Shown: one piece after another, positions 7,553-16,909 of the stretch
How positions within the stretch are numbered: the first letter of the stretch is position 1
Layout of the letters: each line of letters opens with the position of its first letter
Assembly: GCF_027571385.1 (NCBI RefSeq)
Contig: NZ_CP085636.1
Span: forward strand, 2,852,001-2,916,000
Direction: 5' to 3'
Length of the DNA stretch: 64,000 nt
Origin: Shewanella sp. MTB7
GTDB lineage: Bacteria; Pseudomonadota; Gammaproteobacteria; Enterobacterales; Shewanellaceae
The notes under the pieces: model-generated
The model's input: the letters and a program-made list of their open reading frames with translations, nothing else
Database searches by the model: none
Told to the model about the DNA's origin: nothing
Program-made: the position numbers and the translations under genes

Positions 7553-10500
7553 ATTGATTGATCCGTTTAGTGAGGAAGAATTTGAATATATTGATCCTTT
7601 TGAAGAAGCTGAAGTAGAAAGTAATGGAGGTGTGACCGCAGCTTTTGGCGCTGGCGTAGATAAAGTTCAGGAACTTGGTTATCGAGCCGTAAAAGGCTTT
7701 ACCGATGTGGGTGCGGAAAAGGCGGAGCAGACTAACATTATTGGTCGCACGATTGGCCAAGATGGCAGTTTATCTAAATGGGCTCAGTCTGGTGTAGAAG
7801 AAAATATAGCCGAAGCGAGTACATATCAGCCAACAGTAAAATCCTACAAAGATATCGACTCATTGGATGATTTTGGAAGTTACGCAGGTGAACTGATTGC
7901 GGGATCCGTGCCGTATATGGCTGCAGCTGTAACTCCTATAGGTGCGGGAACATTGGCCGGTGGCTTATCCGAAGAGGCATACGACGGGCAGCCCACAGAT
8001 GATAAAAATGCCGTAAGGGCAGTCGCCTCGGGTGTTGGTCAAATGGTTTTGGAGCGTCTTGGTATTAAGGGGGCTTTAGGACAAGTTGGCCGTGATGTAC
8101 TCAAAAATGGCGTGTTAGCAACAGCTAAAAAAATAGGTCAGGGAGGGTTAGTTAAGGCCGCTAAAGATCCCAAAACAGCAGCTTTGTTTGGTCGTCAAAT
8201 ATTGAAGGGCGCTTTATGGGAAGGAGCGACTGAAGCTGGCCAAGAAGCATTGGCGCAATGGGGGGCGGGGGCGTCACTCGATGAAATACACAGTTTGGAT
8301 GAAGCCTTTATTGGTGGCCTTACCGTAGGCGGGATCATCCGCACCTCAAGTGAAGGTGCACAGCGTGTTATGGCATGGCAGAAAAAATCCAGCGATGTAG
8401 CGAAAAATGGTATTCAGGCTTTGGTTGAACAAGGTGTGATGCAAGATGATGCTATAGAACAAGTGCGCAATCAGATGATTGAGTCTGGTATAAAGCAAGG
8501 GTTAAGTGAGGCCGAGTCTGCCGCAGCTGCAGGGAGAACGATGAAAGTCGAGTTTGGCATAGAGCATGAGATATTTGCACCCATCGCCCAAGATGTCGCC
8601 AGTCGTCGTGCTGAAATGCATGAGAGGTTAAACCAACAACGTATCGATGCTGGTATTGGTGCAGCGCAACAAGCATTAGCTGGAGAAGGTGCACTCAGCG
8701 CTGAACAGCTTATTCAAACCCAGATGAATGAAGGTCGTATTGTTGATCCGTTTGATGATGTCGCTGAAGCTAACGTAGAGCCCATTACTTTAAAGGACAG
8801 TGTAGAAGGCGAAAACGCTGTTGATGCTTCAGCTAATAAGTCTCCTCCGGTCATTGATGATCCCATTAAGCAACTGCAACTTCCCTTAACACCAACGCCC
8901 TCTACGGAGGGCGTTCTTGATTCTGAAGCTAAGCAAATCGACGAAGCTAGCAATCAGGCTGCCCTATCGCCAGAGAATAACTTACCTGAGCCAAGCCAAG
9001 CGCAGAAAGAAGCCGGTAACTATAAGATGGGCCATGTAAAAGTTAACGGTATGGCTGTTTCCATAGAAAACCCTAAGGGTTCCCAGCGTTCCGGTGTCGA
9101 TAGTGACGGTAAGGATTGGTCTGTCACCATGAAGCAACATTATGGGTATATCAAGGGGACCGAAGGCGCTGATGGCGACCATGTTGATGTGTTCATTGGT
9201 GACAGTCCCCAGGTAGATAGTGTGTATATTGTCGACCAAATAGAACCTAAATCAGGCAAGTTTGATGAACATAAGGTGATGATCGGTTTCGAGTCAGAGT
9301 TAGAAGCTAAGGACGGTTACTTGTCCAATTATGCTGATGGTTGGAAAGGGATCGGCGCTATTACAAAAATGCCCGTGGATGAGTTTAAGCAATGGGTTAA
9401 GACTCAAGCCACTAAAAAACCTTTTGTATATAAGGTACCAATAAATCTGGCTCCCAAAGAAGAGGTGAAGGTAGAAGCTGATGAAACGTTGATGATTAAT
9501 GAGGAAAGTAATACTGCAGCTGTTATTGAAACCGATAATGAGAGGAGCAGTACACCGGTTGCGCCAAAGTCTGCAAAAATTGAAGATTTTGGAGAAGTGC
9601 TTCTTGGAGCTGCTAAGCACACTTATTCTTTTAATGAATCATTGGGAGCTGAAGTAGACACAGAGACAGCACCACTAAGTAAGTCATTCCCACAACCAGA
9701 TTATCAAAAGTTGACTGATGAAGGGGCGGATCCTGTTGCGTTGGCACTGGTTGCTCAGTTACGAGGTGAAATCAAAACTAAGCCTAAGAAGTACGGTAAA
9801 GGTGGCTGGGCTAGTCAGGTTGATAGTTCCCGCGCATTTTCAGTAAAGCTCTTGTCTGGAGAGCATAGCGTGGATGATGTGGCAAAGAAAATGTGGGCGC
9901 ATGATCAGAACGTGTACGGTCGTCAGTATATTAAGCACCTGCCTGATGTCATCGCTATAGCTAAAGATATTCCTGCGAGCAGCATCAAGTCACTCGGTAA
10001 CTATAAGCTCAATGAAGCACATTACTCACTATTTCATGGTGAAAAGGACGTGGATAAATGGGTTGTGACTAATACCAAGCAGGGTGGTGGATTGGGAGGA
10101 ATGGGTAACCAAGCTCACTTCGATACTAAACAAGAAGCGCTTACCTTCATCAAAGAGCAAGTAACTGACACGTCGACGGTTAATGATAAAAAACTGGCAA
10201 AGTTTGATATTTGGACTGAGCGAGGCAAGTCTGGTGTGGTATTTCTTGGCAAGAAATTAGCGGCAAATAAATACATTGAACTAAAACGTTTTGATAAAGG
10301 GAGTGAGGCTCGCGCTTATCGAGTTGATAACAATGTTGAGTTGGTTGAGTTACTAAAGCAAAAGAGACAGGTTGGGGCCATGAGGCGACCCGATAATAAC
10401 CCTAGAGTTGGAGAGGAACACCGTAAAGGAAAAGACGCGACACCTGATTTATTTAGCAATACTTTCGGTTTTCGTGGTGTCCAGTTTGGGAATTGGGTTG

Positions 10501-13500
10501 AAGGGGGAAAGCGCCAAAATGACTTAAATTATGCCTTCGATGGACTAATGGATCTTGCATCGGTGATAAATGTGCCACCAAAGGCATTATCACTCAACGG
10601 CCAGCTTGGATTGGCATTTGGGGCGAGAGGAAAAGGGGGAAAGAATTCTGCTGCTGCACATTATGAACCTAATTCTGTTGTGATAAACCTGACGAAGAAA
10701 CAAGGCTCAGGAAGCTTGGCTCATGAGTGGTTTCACGCACTAGATAACTATTTTGCAAAGATGGACAACGAAAGCGTAGGTGAGCAGAGCAGTTTATATT
10801 TAACTGATAGTTCTCGTCAGGCAGGTCTACTGAAAGAAGGTAGGTATCAGCGTTCTAGCAGTGATGATTTTGGTGTAAGACCTGAAGTTTTTGATGCTTT
10901 TAAGCGTGTGACATCAACCATTAAAAAAGAAACAGATCTTGTTAATCGTTCGGCTCAAAGAGATAAGTTCAGAGCAAAAAACTACTGGGGAACGGTGGTT
11001 GAAATGACGGCCAGATCCTTTGAACGTTACGTGATCGGTAAGTTAGCGCAGCAAGGGTATGAAAGTGATTACCTGGCTAATATCGTTAATGAGTCATCAA
11101 CAGCAGCCATGGATGAAATGTCAGATTACCCTTATCCTTTAGCGGTTGAAATGGACGTGGTTAACAAGGCATATGATGGTTTGTTTGATACCTTGAAAAC
11201 CAAAGAAACAGATAAAGGTGTCGCGCTTTTCCGTAAAGACGCCAGTACGGTTTTCAATAAAGGTAAACTTAAACCTAAAGGGATCCCTCTCAGCGAAGCT
11301 AAGGCGATTGCACAAGAATTTGTAGACTCTTACAATGGTAATATAAAGTTGGAATTTAAGGTTCGTCAGACTCAAGAGGAATTGTATGGACCAGAAGCAA
11401 CGATTGAAAAATACGGACGGATCAAAGGCTCGTATAATGGAAAAGGAAAATCCGTTCTTGGACTTGTCTCAGGCAACTTGCATTCTTCGGCAGACGCAAG
11501 AGAAACCCTGCGACACGAAATCCTTGGACATTACGGTTTGGCAACGTTTAGTCAAATTGATAAAAAGGCCATTCTCGACAAAATCATAGACGCACAAAGT
11601 GAACCGACATTAAAGGTTCAATGGGATAAAATAAAAGCCGATAGCTACTATTCAAAACTAGATATTAACCAGCAAGCAGAAGAGGTGTTTGCACACACCG
11701 TTGAAAATTATCGAAATGGCTTGCAGCGCCTTTATGACACTATAATTGCTTGGTTAAAAGGCTCCTTGCGAAAAGTTGGTCTCAATAAATACCCATCATC
11801 ATCTCAAGAACTCCACCGTTTAGCCGCGACGATTGCCAAGCAGATCCGCAGTGGTGACCGAGGTGGCCCTATCGATAGTAATAATCAGACTATGCACCGA
11901 AGGGAGAGTGCTGGACATTCTTTACCAGATGAAAACCTAAAAGCTTACTTTATTCGTAATGTGCAAGATAAGTTCTACCGGCTAAAACTGGCTCAGCGAG
12001 ATTTAGATGTGAACGATAGCAATAATGCGTATATGGCCGAAGAAGCCTTTCACGGTAAGATCGGTGAGGATTTGCGAAAACTTGAACTCGAGCATACTGA
12101 CAAAATAGCCAAAACCATGGCAGAGCATTCGCTAAGCCAAGATGAAGTTGATCTCTATCTTATCGCTAAGCATGCCAAAGAGCGTAATGCGTATATTGAT
12201 ACCATTAATCCTGAGTTAGGCGGGGCAGGCTCAGGTATGAATAACGATCAGGCGCAAGCCATTCTAGATAAAGCGGTGTTGGAAAGTAAACGTTTGGCAT
12301 TAGAGTCAGTCGCCAATGAGGTCTATTCCATGCTCGAAAAAAGTCGGGTTAATATAGTTAATTTCGGTTTAGAGCAACAAGATGCGATTGATACTTGGAA
12401 ATCTCAATATCAATATTACGTACCACTAAAAGGCTACGCTGCTGAAGATGGAACTCATACTAGCAAAAGTAAGAAATTTGGTACCGGTAAAGGGTTTAAT
12501 ATTAGAGGCAGAGAAACCATTAAAGCGATGGGACGTCGATCTTTAGCTGAATCACCACTTCTACATACTATTGAAGATACAACTCAAGCCGTGATCCGTG
12601 CGCGTAAGAATGAAGTTGGACAAACCTTCTTGAGGCTCGTTGAATCCAACCCAGATCCCGAACTATGGCAGATATATACTGCTAATGATCCTGATTATCG
12701 GCGTGGTGAAGTTAGCCAGGACGGCGAGAAAGTTATTGGGCAAGTCAAGATGACCGCCTTTGAGATGGGTAACGCTAAAGACAAATACTTCACTACTAAA
12801 GTGGATGGCGTAGAGCACTTTATTAAACTCAAAGATCCACTTTTACTGCAAGCGATGGGTAACTTGGGAGTCGATCAATCTAACTTGCTGACACGTACTC
12901 TCGGCGTTGCCACTCGTACTTTGTCCGCGTTAGTGACCACATGGAATCCTGAATTTATGGCAACTAACTTTGCTCGGGATATTCAGGCCGCAATCTACAA
13001 TGTAGTGGCTGAGACTCAGGTTAATGATGGTAAGGCGCTGAATACGGAGAAGCTGGCTCTTAAGATGATAAAGTCGACACCTCGCGCTATGGCTGTGCTT
13101 CGACAAGGTTTTAGAAATAATAAGTTTGATGGTTCAGCGAGATTTAGCAATCCTAAGTGGGGTCGTTATTTAAAAGAGTTTCTCGAGTCTGGGGCTAAGA
13201 CTGGTTGGGTGAACCAAAAGGACATTCAGGGGCTGGCAAATGAGCTTAAAGGGACAATATCCAGAGCGAGCAATACCAAGCAAGGAAAGGTGCGCCGGAT
13301 GGGGAAACAGGTCGCTGATTTTGTTAGCGACTATAACGATGTTGTGGAAAACGCGACTCGGTTTAGCGTTTATTATCATGCGAGAGAGCAGGGTATAAGT
13401 GTAAAGCAAGCCAGCAGTTTAGCTAAAAACCTGACCATTAATTTTAATAGAAAAGGAGAGGTGAGTAATACAGTTAATGCACTGTTCATGTTTGCTAATG

Positions 13501-14579
13501 CCAGCGTACAAGGTACGGCCAATATGCTAAGAGCGGTAGCGACGCCAAAAGACCGTAGTAAATCGTTATGGGATCCACAGTTTTATAACTTATCGCAGAA
13601 AATGGCTATTGGAACCATAGGAACCACTGTGGTTATGGCTAACTTAATGCGTGAGATAGGCGGCGATGATGAAGATGGCACTCCTTTCTATGACAAAGTA
13701 CCAGATCACGTTAAGGCGACCAATTTTGTAATAATGCTCGGTGGTATGGACTATGTGGCTATCCCTATGCCGTATGGCTACAACCTGTTTGCGAATATCG
13801 GACATAGTATAGATGGTGTAATACAAGGTAAGTCAATCGGTAAGTTAGCGACAGGCTTAGTGCTATCCGCTGCAGGCACATTCTCGCCAATCGGCTTTAC
13901 GCCTACTGTTGCTACGCCTTTTGTCGAGGTTGATCGCAACAAGAATTTCTTTGGTGGGAATATCTATCCTGAGCAACATGGCTTTGGTGCCAAAAAATCA
14001 GATTCACACTTGGGCACTAACTACACCTGGGAATGGACTAAAGAGTTAACAATCTGGCTTAATGAAGTGACAGGCGGTTCTAAGTTTAGATCCGGCATGG
14101 CTGATTTTACCCCGCAATCTATAGAGCATTTAGCTAAGTTTATGGGTGGTGGGGTATTGCAGTTTGGTTTGCGCTGGCAAAACCTAGCTGTTAAAGCGAT
14201 GGAGGGGAAAGAAATTGAGTCTAGAGACATTCCCTTTGCTAGGCGTTTCTATAAACGCCTAAACCCCAAAGCCGCAATAGGAGAATTTTACACCGCCAAG
14301 GATACCCTCGCTAAAGTTAAGGCTGATTACCTCTCTTTGCATGGTAAAGATAAGGTTGAATTTAAGCGTGAATATAAGTTGTCTTTGGAACTGCAGAAAT
14401 TTGCATCAAATATCGAAAAGTCACTACGAAATCTTAATAAACAAAAAGGAAGTATTGAGGCCAGTCGATTATCTTCTTTAGAAAAGGAACGTAGAATACA
14501 GTTGATTGAGGATAAAAAAATAGAACTGACACTACGATTCTCTAAGAAAAGAAACGAGCTAGGCCTCCAGGAGTTGTAA
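7542..14579 (+). CDS. Giant phage polyvalent protein with pyrophosphatase-like and metallopeptidase-like domains (2345 aa)
   Basis: A single open frame of 7 kb. The N-terminal ~330 residues are Gly/Ala rich with hydrophobic stretches. Residues about 491-627 resemble the inorganic-pyrophosphatase-like domain of phage polyvalent proteins (HYGYIKGTEGADGDHVDVFIGD). A zinc-protease-like HEWFH lies at about 1061-1065 (GSLAHEWFHALDNYF), followed by the LPD-type region. A second motif HEILGHYG at about 1325 has H-E-x3-H spacing and follows DARETLR, as in other polyvalent proteins. The C-terminal ~900 residues are helical with hydrophobic patches (SALVTTWNPEFMATNFARD, TVNALFMFANASVQG) and end in a coiled coil. 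Polyvalent proteins are thought to be injected with phage DNA and to act on host defences. Individual activities here are inferred from motifs. It would also fit an internal virion protein. Confidence 0.85.
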   Translation: MPSKLIDPFSEEEFEYIDPFEEAEVESNGGVTAAFGAGVDKVQELGYRAVKGFTDVGAEKAEQTNIIGRTIGQDGSLSKWAQSGVEENIAEASTYQPTVKSYKDIDSLDDFGSYAGELIAGSVPYMAAAVTPIGAGTLAGGLSEEAYDGQPTDDKNAVRAVASGVGQMVLERLGIKGALGQVGRDVLKNGVLATAKKIGQGGLVKAAKDPKTAALFGRQILKGALWEGATEAGQEALAQWGAGASLDEIHSLDEAFIGGLTVGGIIRTSSEGAQRVMAWQKKSSDVAKNGIQALVEQGVMQDDAIEQVRNQMIESGIKQGLSEAESAAAAGRTMKVEFGIEHEIFAPIAQDVASRRAEMHERLNQQRIDAGIGAAQQALAGEGALSAEQLIQTQMNEGRIVDPFDDVAEANVEPITLKDSVEGENAVDASANKSPPVIDDPIKQLQLPLTPTPSTEGVLDSEAKQIDEASNQAALSPENNLPEPSQAQKEAGNYKMGHVKVNGMAVSIENPKGSQRSGVDSDGKDWSVTMKQHYGYIKGTEGADGDHVDVFIGDSPQVDSVYIVDQIEPKSGKFDEHKVMIGFESELEAKDGYLSNYADGWKGIGAITKMPVDEFKQWVKTQATKKPFVYKVPINLAPKEEVKVEADETLMINEESNTAAVIETDNERSSTPVAPKSAKIEDFGEVLLGAAKHTYSFNESLGAEVDTETAPLSKSFPQPDYQKLTDEGADPVALALVAQLRGEIKTKPKKYGKGGWASQVDSSRAFSVKLLSGEHSVDDVAKKMWAHDQNVYGRQYIKHLPDVIAIAKDIPASSIKSLGNYKLNEAHYSLFHGEKDVDKWVVTNTKQGGGLGGMGNQAHFDTKQEALTFIKEQVTDTSTVNDKKLAKFDIWTERGKSGVVFLGKKLAANKYIELKRFDKGSEARAYRVDNNVELVELLKQKRQVGAMRRPDNNPRVGEEHRKGKDATPDLFSNTFGFRGVQFGNWVEGGKRQNDLNYAFDGLMDLASVINVPPKALSLNGQLGLAFGARGKGGKNSAAAHYEPNSVVINLTKKQGSGSLAHEWFHALDNYFAKMDNESVGEQSSLYLTDSSRQAGLLKEGRYQRSSSDDFGVRPEVFDAFKRVTSTIKKETDLVNRSAQRDKFRAKNYWGTVVEMTARSFERYVIGKLAQQGYESDYLANIVNESSTAAMDEMSDYPYPLAVEMDVVNKAYDGLFDTLKTKETDKGVALFRKDASTVFNKGKLKPKGIPLSEAKAIAQEFVDSYNGNIKLEFKVRQTQEELYGPEATIEKYGRIKGSYNGKGKSVLGLVSGNLHSSADARETLRHEILGHYGLATFSQIDKKAILDKIIDAQSEPTLKVQWDKIKADSYYSKLDINQQAEEVFAHTVENYRNGLQRLYDTIIAWLKGSLRKVGLNKYPSSSQELHRLAATIAKQIRSGDRGGPIDSNNQTMHRRESAGHSLPDENLKAYFIRNVQDKFYRLKLAQRDLDVNDSNNAYMAEEAFHGKIGEDLRKLELEHTDKIAKTMAEHSLSQDEVDLYLIAKHAKERNAYIDTINPELGGAGSGMNNDQAQAILDKAVLESKRLALESVANEVYSMLEKSRVNIVNFGLEQQDAIDTWKSQYQYYVPLKGYAAEDGTHTSKSKKFGTGKGFNIRGRETIKAMGRRSLAESPLLHTIEDTTQAVIRARKNEVGQTFLRLVESNPDPELWQIYTANDPDYRRGEVSQDGEKVIGQVKMTAFEMGNAKDKYFTTKVDGVEHFIKLKDPLLLQAMGNLGVDQSNLLTRTLGVATRTLSALVTTWNPEFMATNFARDIQAAIYNVVAETQVNDGKALNTEKLALKMIKSTPRAMAVLRQGFRNNKFDGSARFSNPKWGRYLKEFLESGAKTGWVNQKDIQGLANELKGTISRASNTKQGKVRRMGKQVADFVSDYNDVVENATRFSVYYHAREQGISVKQASSLAKNLTINFNRKGEVSNTVNALFMFANASVQGTANMLRAVATPKDRSKSLWDPQFYNLSQKMAIGTIGTTVVMANLMREIGGDDEDGTPFYDKVPDHVKATNFVIMLGGMDYVAIPMPYGYNLFANIGHSIDGVIQGKSIGKLATGLVLSAAGTFSPIGFTPTVATPFVEVDRNKNFFGGNIYPEQHGFGAKKSDSHLGTNYTWEWTKELTIWLNEVTGGSKFRSGMADFTPQSIEHLAKFMGGGVLQFGLRWQNLAVKAMEGKEIESRDIPFARRFYKRLNPKAAIGEFYTAKDTLAKVKADYLSLHGKDKVEFKREYKLSLELQKFASNIEKSLRNLNKQKGSIEASRLSSLEKERRIQLIEDKKIELTLRFSKKRNELGLQEL

Positions 14580-14629
14580 TGAGAGGCGTTACCTCATTGT
14601 TCCTTTCAACTTTAATGTAAAAACTGATA

Positions 14630-14812
14630 CTAGGATTTTGCAAACCAAACAGTCCCGCCAATTCCCACCACAAAGTAACCTACATAAGGCCAAGGATATT
14701 CGGCGCCTAATTGCTTCAGTAAAACCAGAGCAAACGTCCCACCTAAAACCCAGCAAAGCGGAAAGAAAAAAGCCAGTTTAATGAATGCTGCAACGCTGCG
14801 GATCAATTCCAT
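14630..14812 (-). CDS. Small two-helix membrane protein (60 aa)
   Basis: Two hydrophobic helices are separated by a short polar loop (AFIKLAFFFPLCWVLGGTF, then PYVGYFVVGIGGTVWFA). I chose the ATG at 14812 (MELIRS) over the GTG at 14824; a GGGGG run lies 5 bases upstream of it. It is convergent with the giant phage gene and separated from it by 50 bp. Holin-like or prophage conversion roles are possible, but nothing in the sequence decides. Could also be a host remnant. Confidence 0.5.
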   Translation of the reverse strand: MELIRSVAAFIKLAFFFPLCWVLGGTFALVLLKQLGAEYPWPYVGYFVVGIGGTVWFAKS

Positions 14813-14814
14813 AG

Positions 14815-15355
14815 AAACCCCCACTGAGCCATTTTAATAGTGCGCTTGAAGATAGTCATAATGTAGGTATTCAAACTTACATTAATGTTCAGCAAGTAGA
14901 GAGTGATATTGATTCTCTAGAAAGCAGCGAAAGAAGCCATTTAGAAGCGTGATCGGTGACTTAATGAACTGAAAATTGTCGTCGTAGAGCTATGGATAAT
15001 CTTGTCAGTACCATTTGGCAGCAAAGGTTAGAACAATAGATGTATGCTATTTCCCCACAAGTAGAGACTTTTGTTTTATATGGGTACTTTTAAAGCTGTT
15101 TCGCCTAAGTTTGCTTTTGTTCGACCTCGACTTTAATGTAGACTTACCACTACGTTGGGCCACCGCATCCGAAAGAGGGACTTTAAGAATCTTGTACCAA
15201 ACTGTGTACATAATTTTAAAAGTTACCGACAGTTTAAAAATAAGGTGCTGAATTGTGTATGAATATTGTTTTCGCCGAAACAAATACATGATTCATTGCG
15301 AGGCTCATAAAATTAAGGCAAGATTGGCGCTGCTTTTAAAATTATGGTCCTCTAC
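14815..15355. other. Gene-poor junction between prophage and pgsA
   Basis: No convincing complete gene. An open stretch on the + strand from 14815 to the TGA at 14950-14952 translates to a polar helical tail (ALEDSHNVGIQTYINVQ, then VESDIDSLESSE) without an ATG. It could be the 3' end of a truncated gene. The rest is AT-rich with small overlapping frames on both strands and no clear promoter. In Shewanella uvrC normally precedes pgsA, and it is absent here; this suggests the prophage right boundary lies in this stretch. No att repeat can be identified without the left end. Confidence 0.45.
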
Positions 15356-15913
15356 ATGCCGTTTAATATACCTATCGCGTTAACTTTGTTCAGGTTGTTT
15401 TTATTACCTGTGTTTGTTGTTATTTTTTACCTGCCTTATACTTGGTCGCCATTTGCAGCCGCATTTGTATTCTGGCTAGCAGCAGTGACTGATGCTCTTG
15501 ATGGTTACGCAGCAAGAAAATTAAAGCAGTCGACACGATTTGGTGCTTTTCTCGATCCTGTTGCTGATAAGATTATGGTAACAACAGCTTTGGTTCTTCT
15601 TGTTGCAGAATACAATAGTATTTGGATGACTCTCCCTGCGTTATTTATGATTGGCAGAGAAATTGTTATTTCCGCATTAAGAGAATGGATGGCTGAAATC
15701 GGTAAGCGAGGCTCTGTTGCAGTATCATGGATTGGTAAATATAAAACAGCAGCACAGATGACAGCGGTAACAGGCTTAATTTGGCAACCGAATGACATTA
15801 TCACCTATGCAGCTTACGCACTATTTTATGTCGCCGCGGTATTGACGTTCTGGTCAATGATGAACTATATCATGGCTGCCTGGAGTGATTTGACTGCTGA
15901 TTCGAATAATTAA
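15356..15913 (+). CDS. pgsA: CDP-diacylglycerol--glycerol-3-phosphate 3-phosphatidyltransferase
   Basis: Catalyses the committed step to phosphatidylglycerol in the inner membrane, joining CDP-diacylglycerol and glycerol-3-phosphate to give phosphatidylglycerophosphate. The CDP-alcohol phosphatidyltransferase motif DGYAAR-x8-G-x3-D-x3-D is complete ([20 protein letters not shown], then LDPVADKI). Four to five hydrophobic segments flank it. The start [14 protein letters not shown] matches the usual N-terminus, so I prefer ATG 15356 over the upstream ATG at 15344. There is no clear Shine-Dalgarno. At 185 aa the length is normal. It stands alone, followed by the tRNA cluster, and its usual upstream partner uvrC is missing from view. 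Confidence 0.95.
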   Translation: MPFNIPIALTLFRLFLLPVFVVIFYLPYTWSPFAAAFVFWLAAVTDALDGYAARKLKQSTRFGAFLDPVADKIMVTTALVLLVAEYNSIWMTLPALFMIGREIVISALREWMAEIGKRGSVAVSWIGKYKTAAQMTAVTGLIWQPNDIITYAAYALFYVAAVLTFWSMMNYIMAAWSDLTADSNN

Positions 15914-15966
15914 AATGCAATAAGATTGTTTAGTGTCCAAGCAGTCATTTATTGTGAAATATGCAA

Positions 15967-15994
15967 TTGACTCTTGGCGCTAAATCGGTAGAAT
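15967..15994 (+). promoter_or_regulatory. Promoter of the tRNA cluster
   Basis: TTGACT (15967-15972) and TAGAAT (15989-15994) are separated by 16 bases, and a GC-containing discriminator GCCATTCCGC follows. This is a typical sigma-70 stable-RNA promoter upstream of the tRNA-Gly remnant and tRNA-Gly. Confidence 0.7.
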
Positions 15995-16054
15995 GCCATT
16001 CCGCAGTCAGGGGAAAGCTTCTTAAGTAGAACTTGATGTGTAGATAAGATTAAA

Positions 16055-16115
16055 GCGACATTAGCTCAGTTGATAAGGGGGAAAGAAGATACCTTTATTG
16101 ATGATTATAGATAAT
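16055..16115 (+). pseudogene. Decayed tRNA-Gly copy (5' part)
   Basis: GCGACATTAGCTCAGTTG at 16055-16072 is identical to the 5' end and D-arm of the intact tRNA-Gly at 16131. The next bases diverge, with only ATACCTT of the anticodon arm recognisable. There is no T-arm or 3' acceptor strand, so it cannot fold as a tRNA. Confidence 0.75.
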
Positions 16116-16130
16116 GTTGATAAGTAAGAT

Positions 16131-16206
16131 GCGACATTAGCTCAGTTGGTAGAGCGATACCTTGCCAAGGTATAGGTCATCGGTTCGAACCCGATATGTC
16201 GCTCCA
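16131..16206 (+). tRNA. tRNA-Gly (anticodon GCC)
   Basis: A 76-base cloverleaf. The acceptor stem is GCGACAT/ATGTCGC with discriminator T and encoded CCA. The anticodon stem-loop TACCTTGCCAAGGTA carries GCC, and the T-arm has GGTTCGAACCC. It reads GGC/GGT glycine codons. It lies downstream of the promoter at 15967 and between two decayed copies of itself. Confidence 0.97.
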
Positions 16207-16218
16207 AATTATTTAAAA

Positions 16219-16320
16219 TGTGACTTAGCTCAGTTGTTTATTGATAGAGTTAATACCTTCTTTTTACCAAGGTATAGCTTCTCGTTTAAATCAAGAGCCG
16301 GTTCGAACCCATTCTCTATT
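16219..16320 (+). pseudogene. Decayed tRNA-Gly copy with insertions
   Basis: TGTGACTTAGCTCAGTTG, TAATACCTT, ACCAAGGTATAG and GGTTCGAACCC appear in tRNA order and match the intact tRNA-Gly at 16131. They are interrupted by about 8 bases in the D-loop, about 7 bases in the anticodon loop and about 15 bases in the variable region. The acceptor strands no longer pair. It is a degenerated tRNA copy and very unlikely to be charged. Confidence 0.75.
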
Positions 16321-16358
16321 AGAGAAAGTTCGCACAAAATGATGTAAAAGATAACAAT

Positions 16359-16432
16359 GGCGCGATGGCAGAATGGCTATGCTGCGGATTGCAAATCCGC
16401 CTATCTCGGTTCGACTCCGGGTCGCGCCTCCA
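16359..16432 (+). tRNA. tRNA-Cys (anticodon GCA), copy 1
   Basis: 74 bases with acceptor stem GGCGCGA/TCGCGCC, discriminator T and encoded CCA. The anticodon arm CGGATTGCAAATCCG carries GCA, and the T-arm is GGTTCGACTCC. Identical to copy 2 at 16999. Confidence 0.96.
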
Positions 16433-16520
16433 TATTTAGATTATGATGAGTTTGGCTTTTTAAACAAGAGTCATACAGTATTAACTACCGATAATACGTA
16501 TCGTCAGAGTCAACGAGTTT

Positions 16521-16606
16521 GCCCGAGTGGTGGAATCGGTAGACACAAGGGATTTAAAATCCCTCGCTGAATAAGCGTGCCGGTTCAAGTCCGGCCTCGG
16601 GTACCA
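16521..16606 (+). tRNA. tRNA-Leu (anticodon UAA), copy 1
   Basis: 86 bases, class II, with a long variable arm (CGCTGAATAAGCG). The acceptor is GCCCGAG/CTCGGGT with CCA encoded. The anticodon loop TTTAAAA carries UAA, and the T-arm has GGTTCAAGTCC. Confidence 0.96.
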
Positions 16607-16629
16607 TCATTCTCTTAGAGATGAGCACG

Positions 16630-16658
16630 AAAGCCTCGACGAAAGTCGGGGCTTTTTT
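16630..16658 (+). terminator. Terminator after tRNA-Leu copy 1
   Basis: GCCTCGAC-GAAA-GTCGGGGC hairpin with a GAAA tetraloop, followed by TTTTTT. Ends the first tRNA transcript. Confidence 0.85.
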
Positions 16659-16909
16659 GTATCTGGTATTTATCAGCAAATTATTCCACTCAGAATCAAT
16701 TTATCATGAGTAAGGCTCTGATAACTTCCAAAGCGAACTTGGCTTAATAATACTAAGTAGTATTGATATAAAACAATATTATGCAGTTGATATGGTAGTT
16801 GATAAGCAGAGTCATCTAGGGCTTTTGCTCAACATGCAGACATAGTGAAGACAAAATAAACGTTGGGGATTGCTTTTTAACCACTTGAATAAAAAGATAA
16901 AATATAATG

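Larger units (their letters stand above)
16359..16660 (+). repeat. 302-bp direct repeat, copy 1 (tRNA-Cys, tRNA-Leu, terminator)
   Basis: Identical to 16999-17300 except three substitutions, all in the terminator region after tRNA-Leu. Similarity stops sharply at 16660/17300 and becomes weak upstream of the tRNA-Cys start. The period is 640 bp, with 338 bp of unrelated sequence between the copies. Confidence 0.95.

Noticed and set aside
9300..9622. Reverse-strand frames inside the giant phage gene
   Set aside because: They lie wholly within a strongly supported 7-kb gene and have no start signals or family features.
15047..15289. Overlapping open frames on both strands upstream of pgsA
   Set aside because: No ribosome site, no recognisable domain, biased composition; more likely non-coding junction DNA.
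16162..16347. Small open frame across the tRNA-Gly and its remnant
   Set aside because: It covers the intact tRNA-Gly 3' half and decayed copy; the apparent protein is an accident of tRNA sequence.
16373..16570. 65-codon frame, repeated exactly at 17013
   Set aside because: Spans tRNA-Cys and part of tRNA-Leu; repetition comes from the duplicated tRNA block, not a gene.
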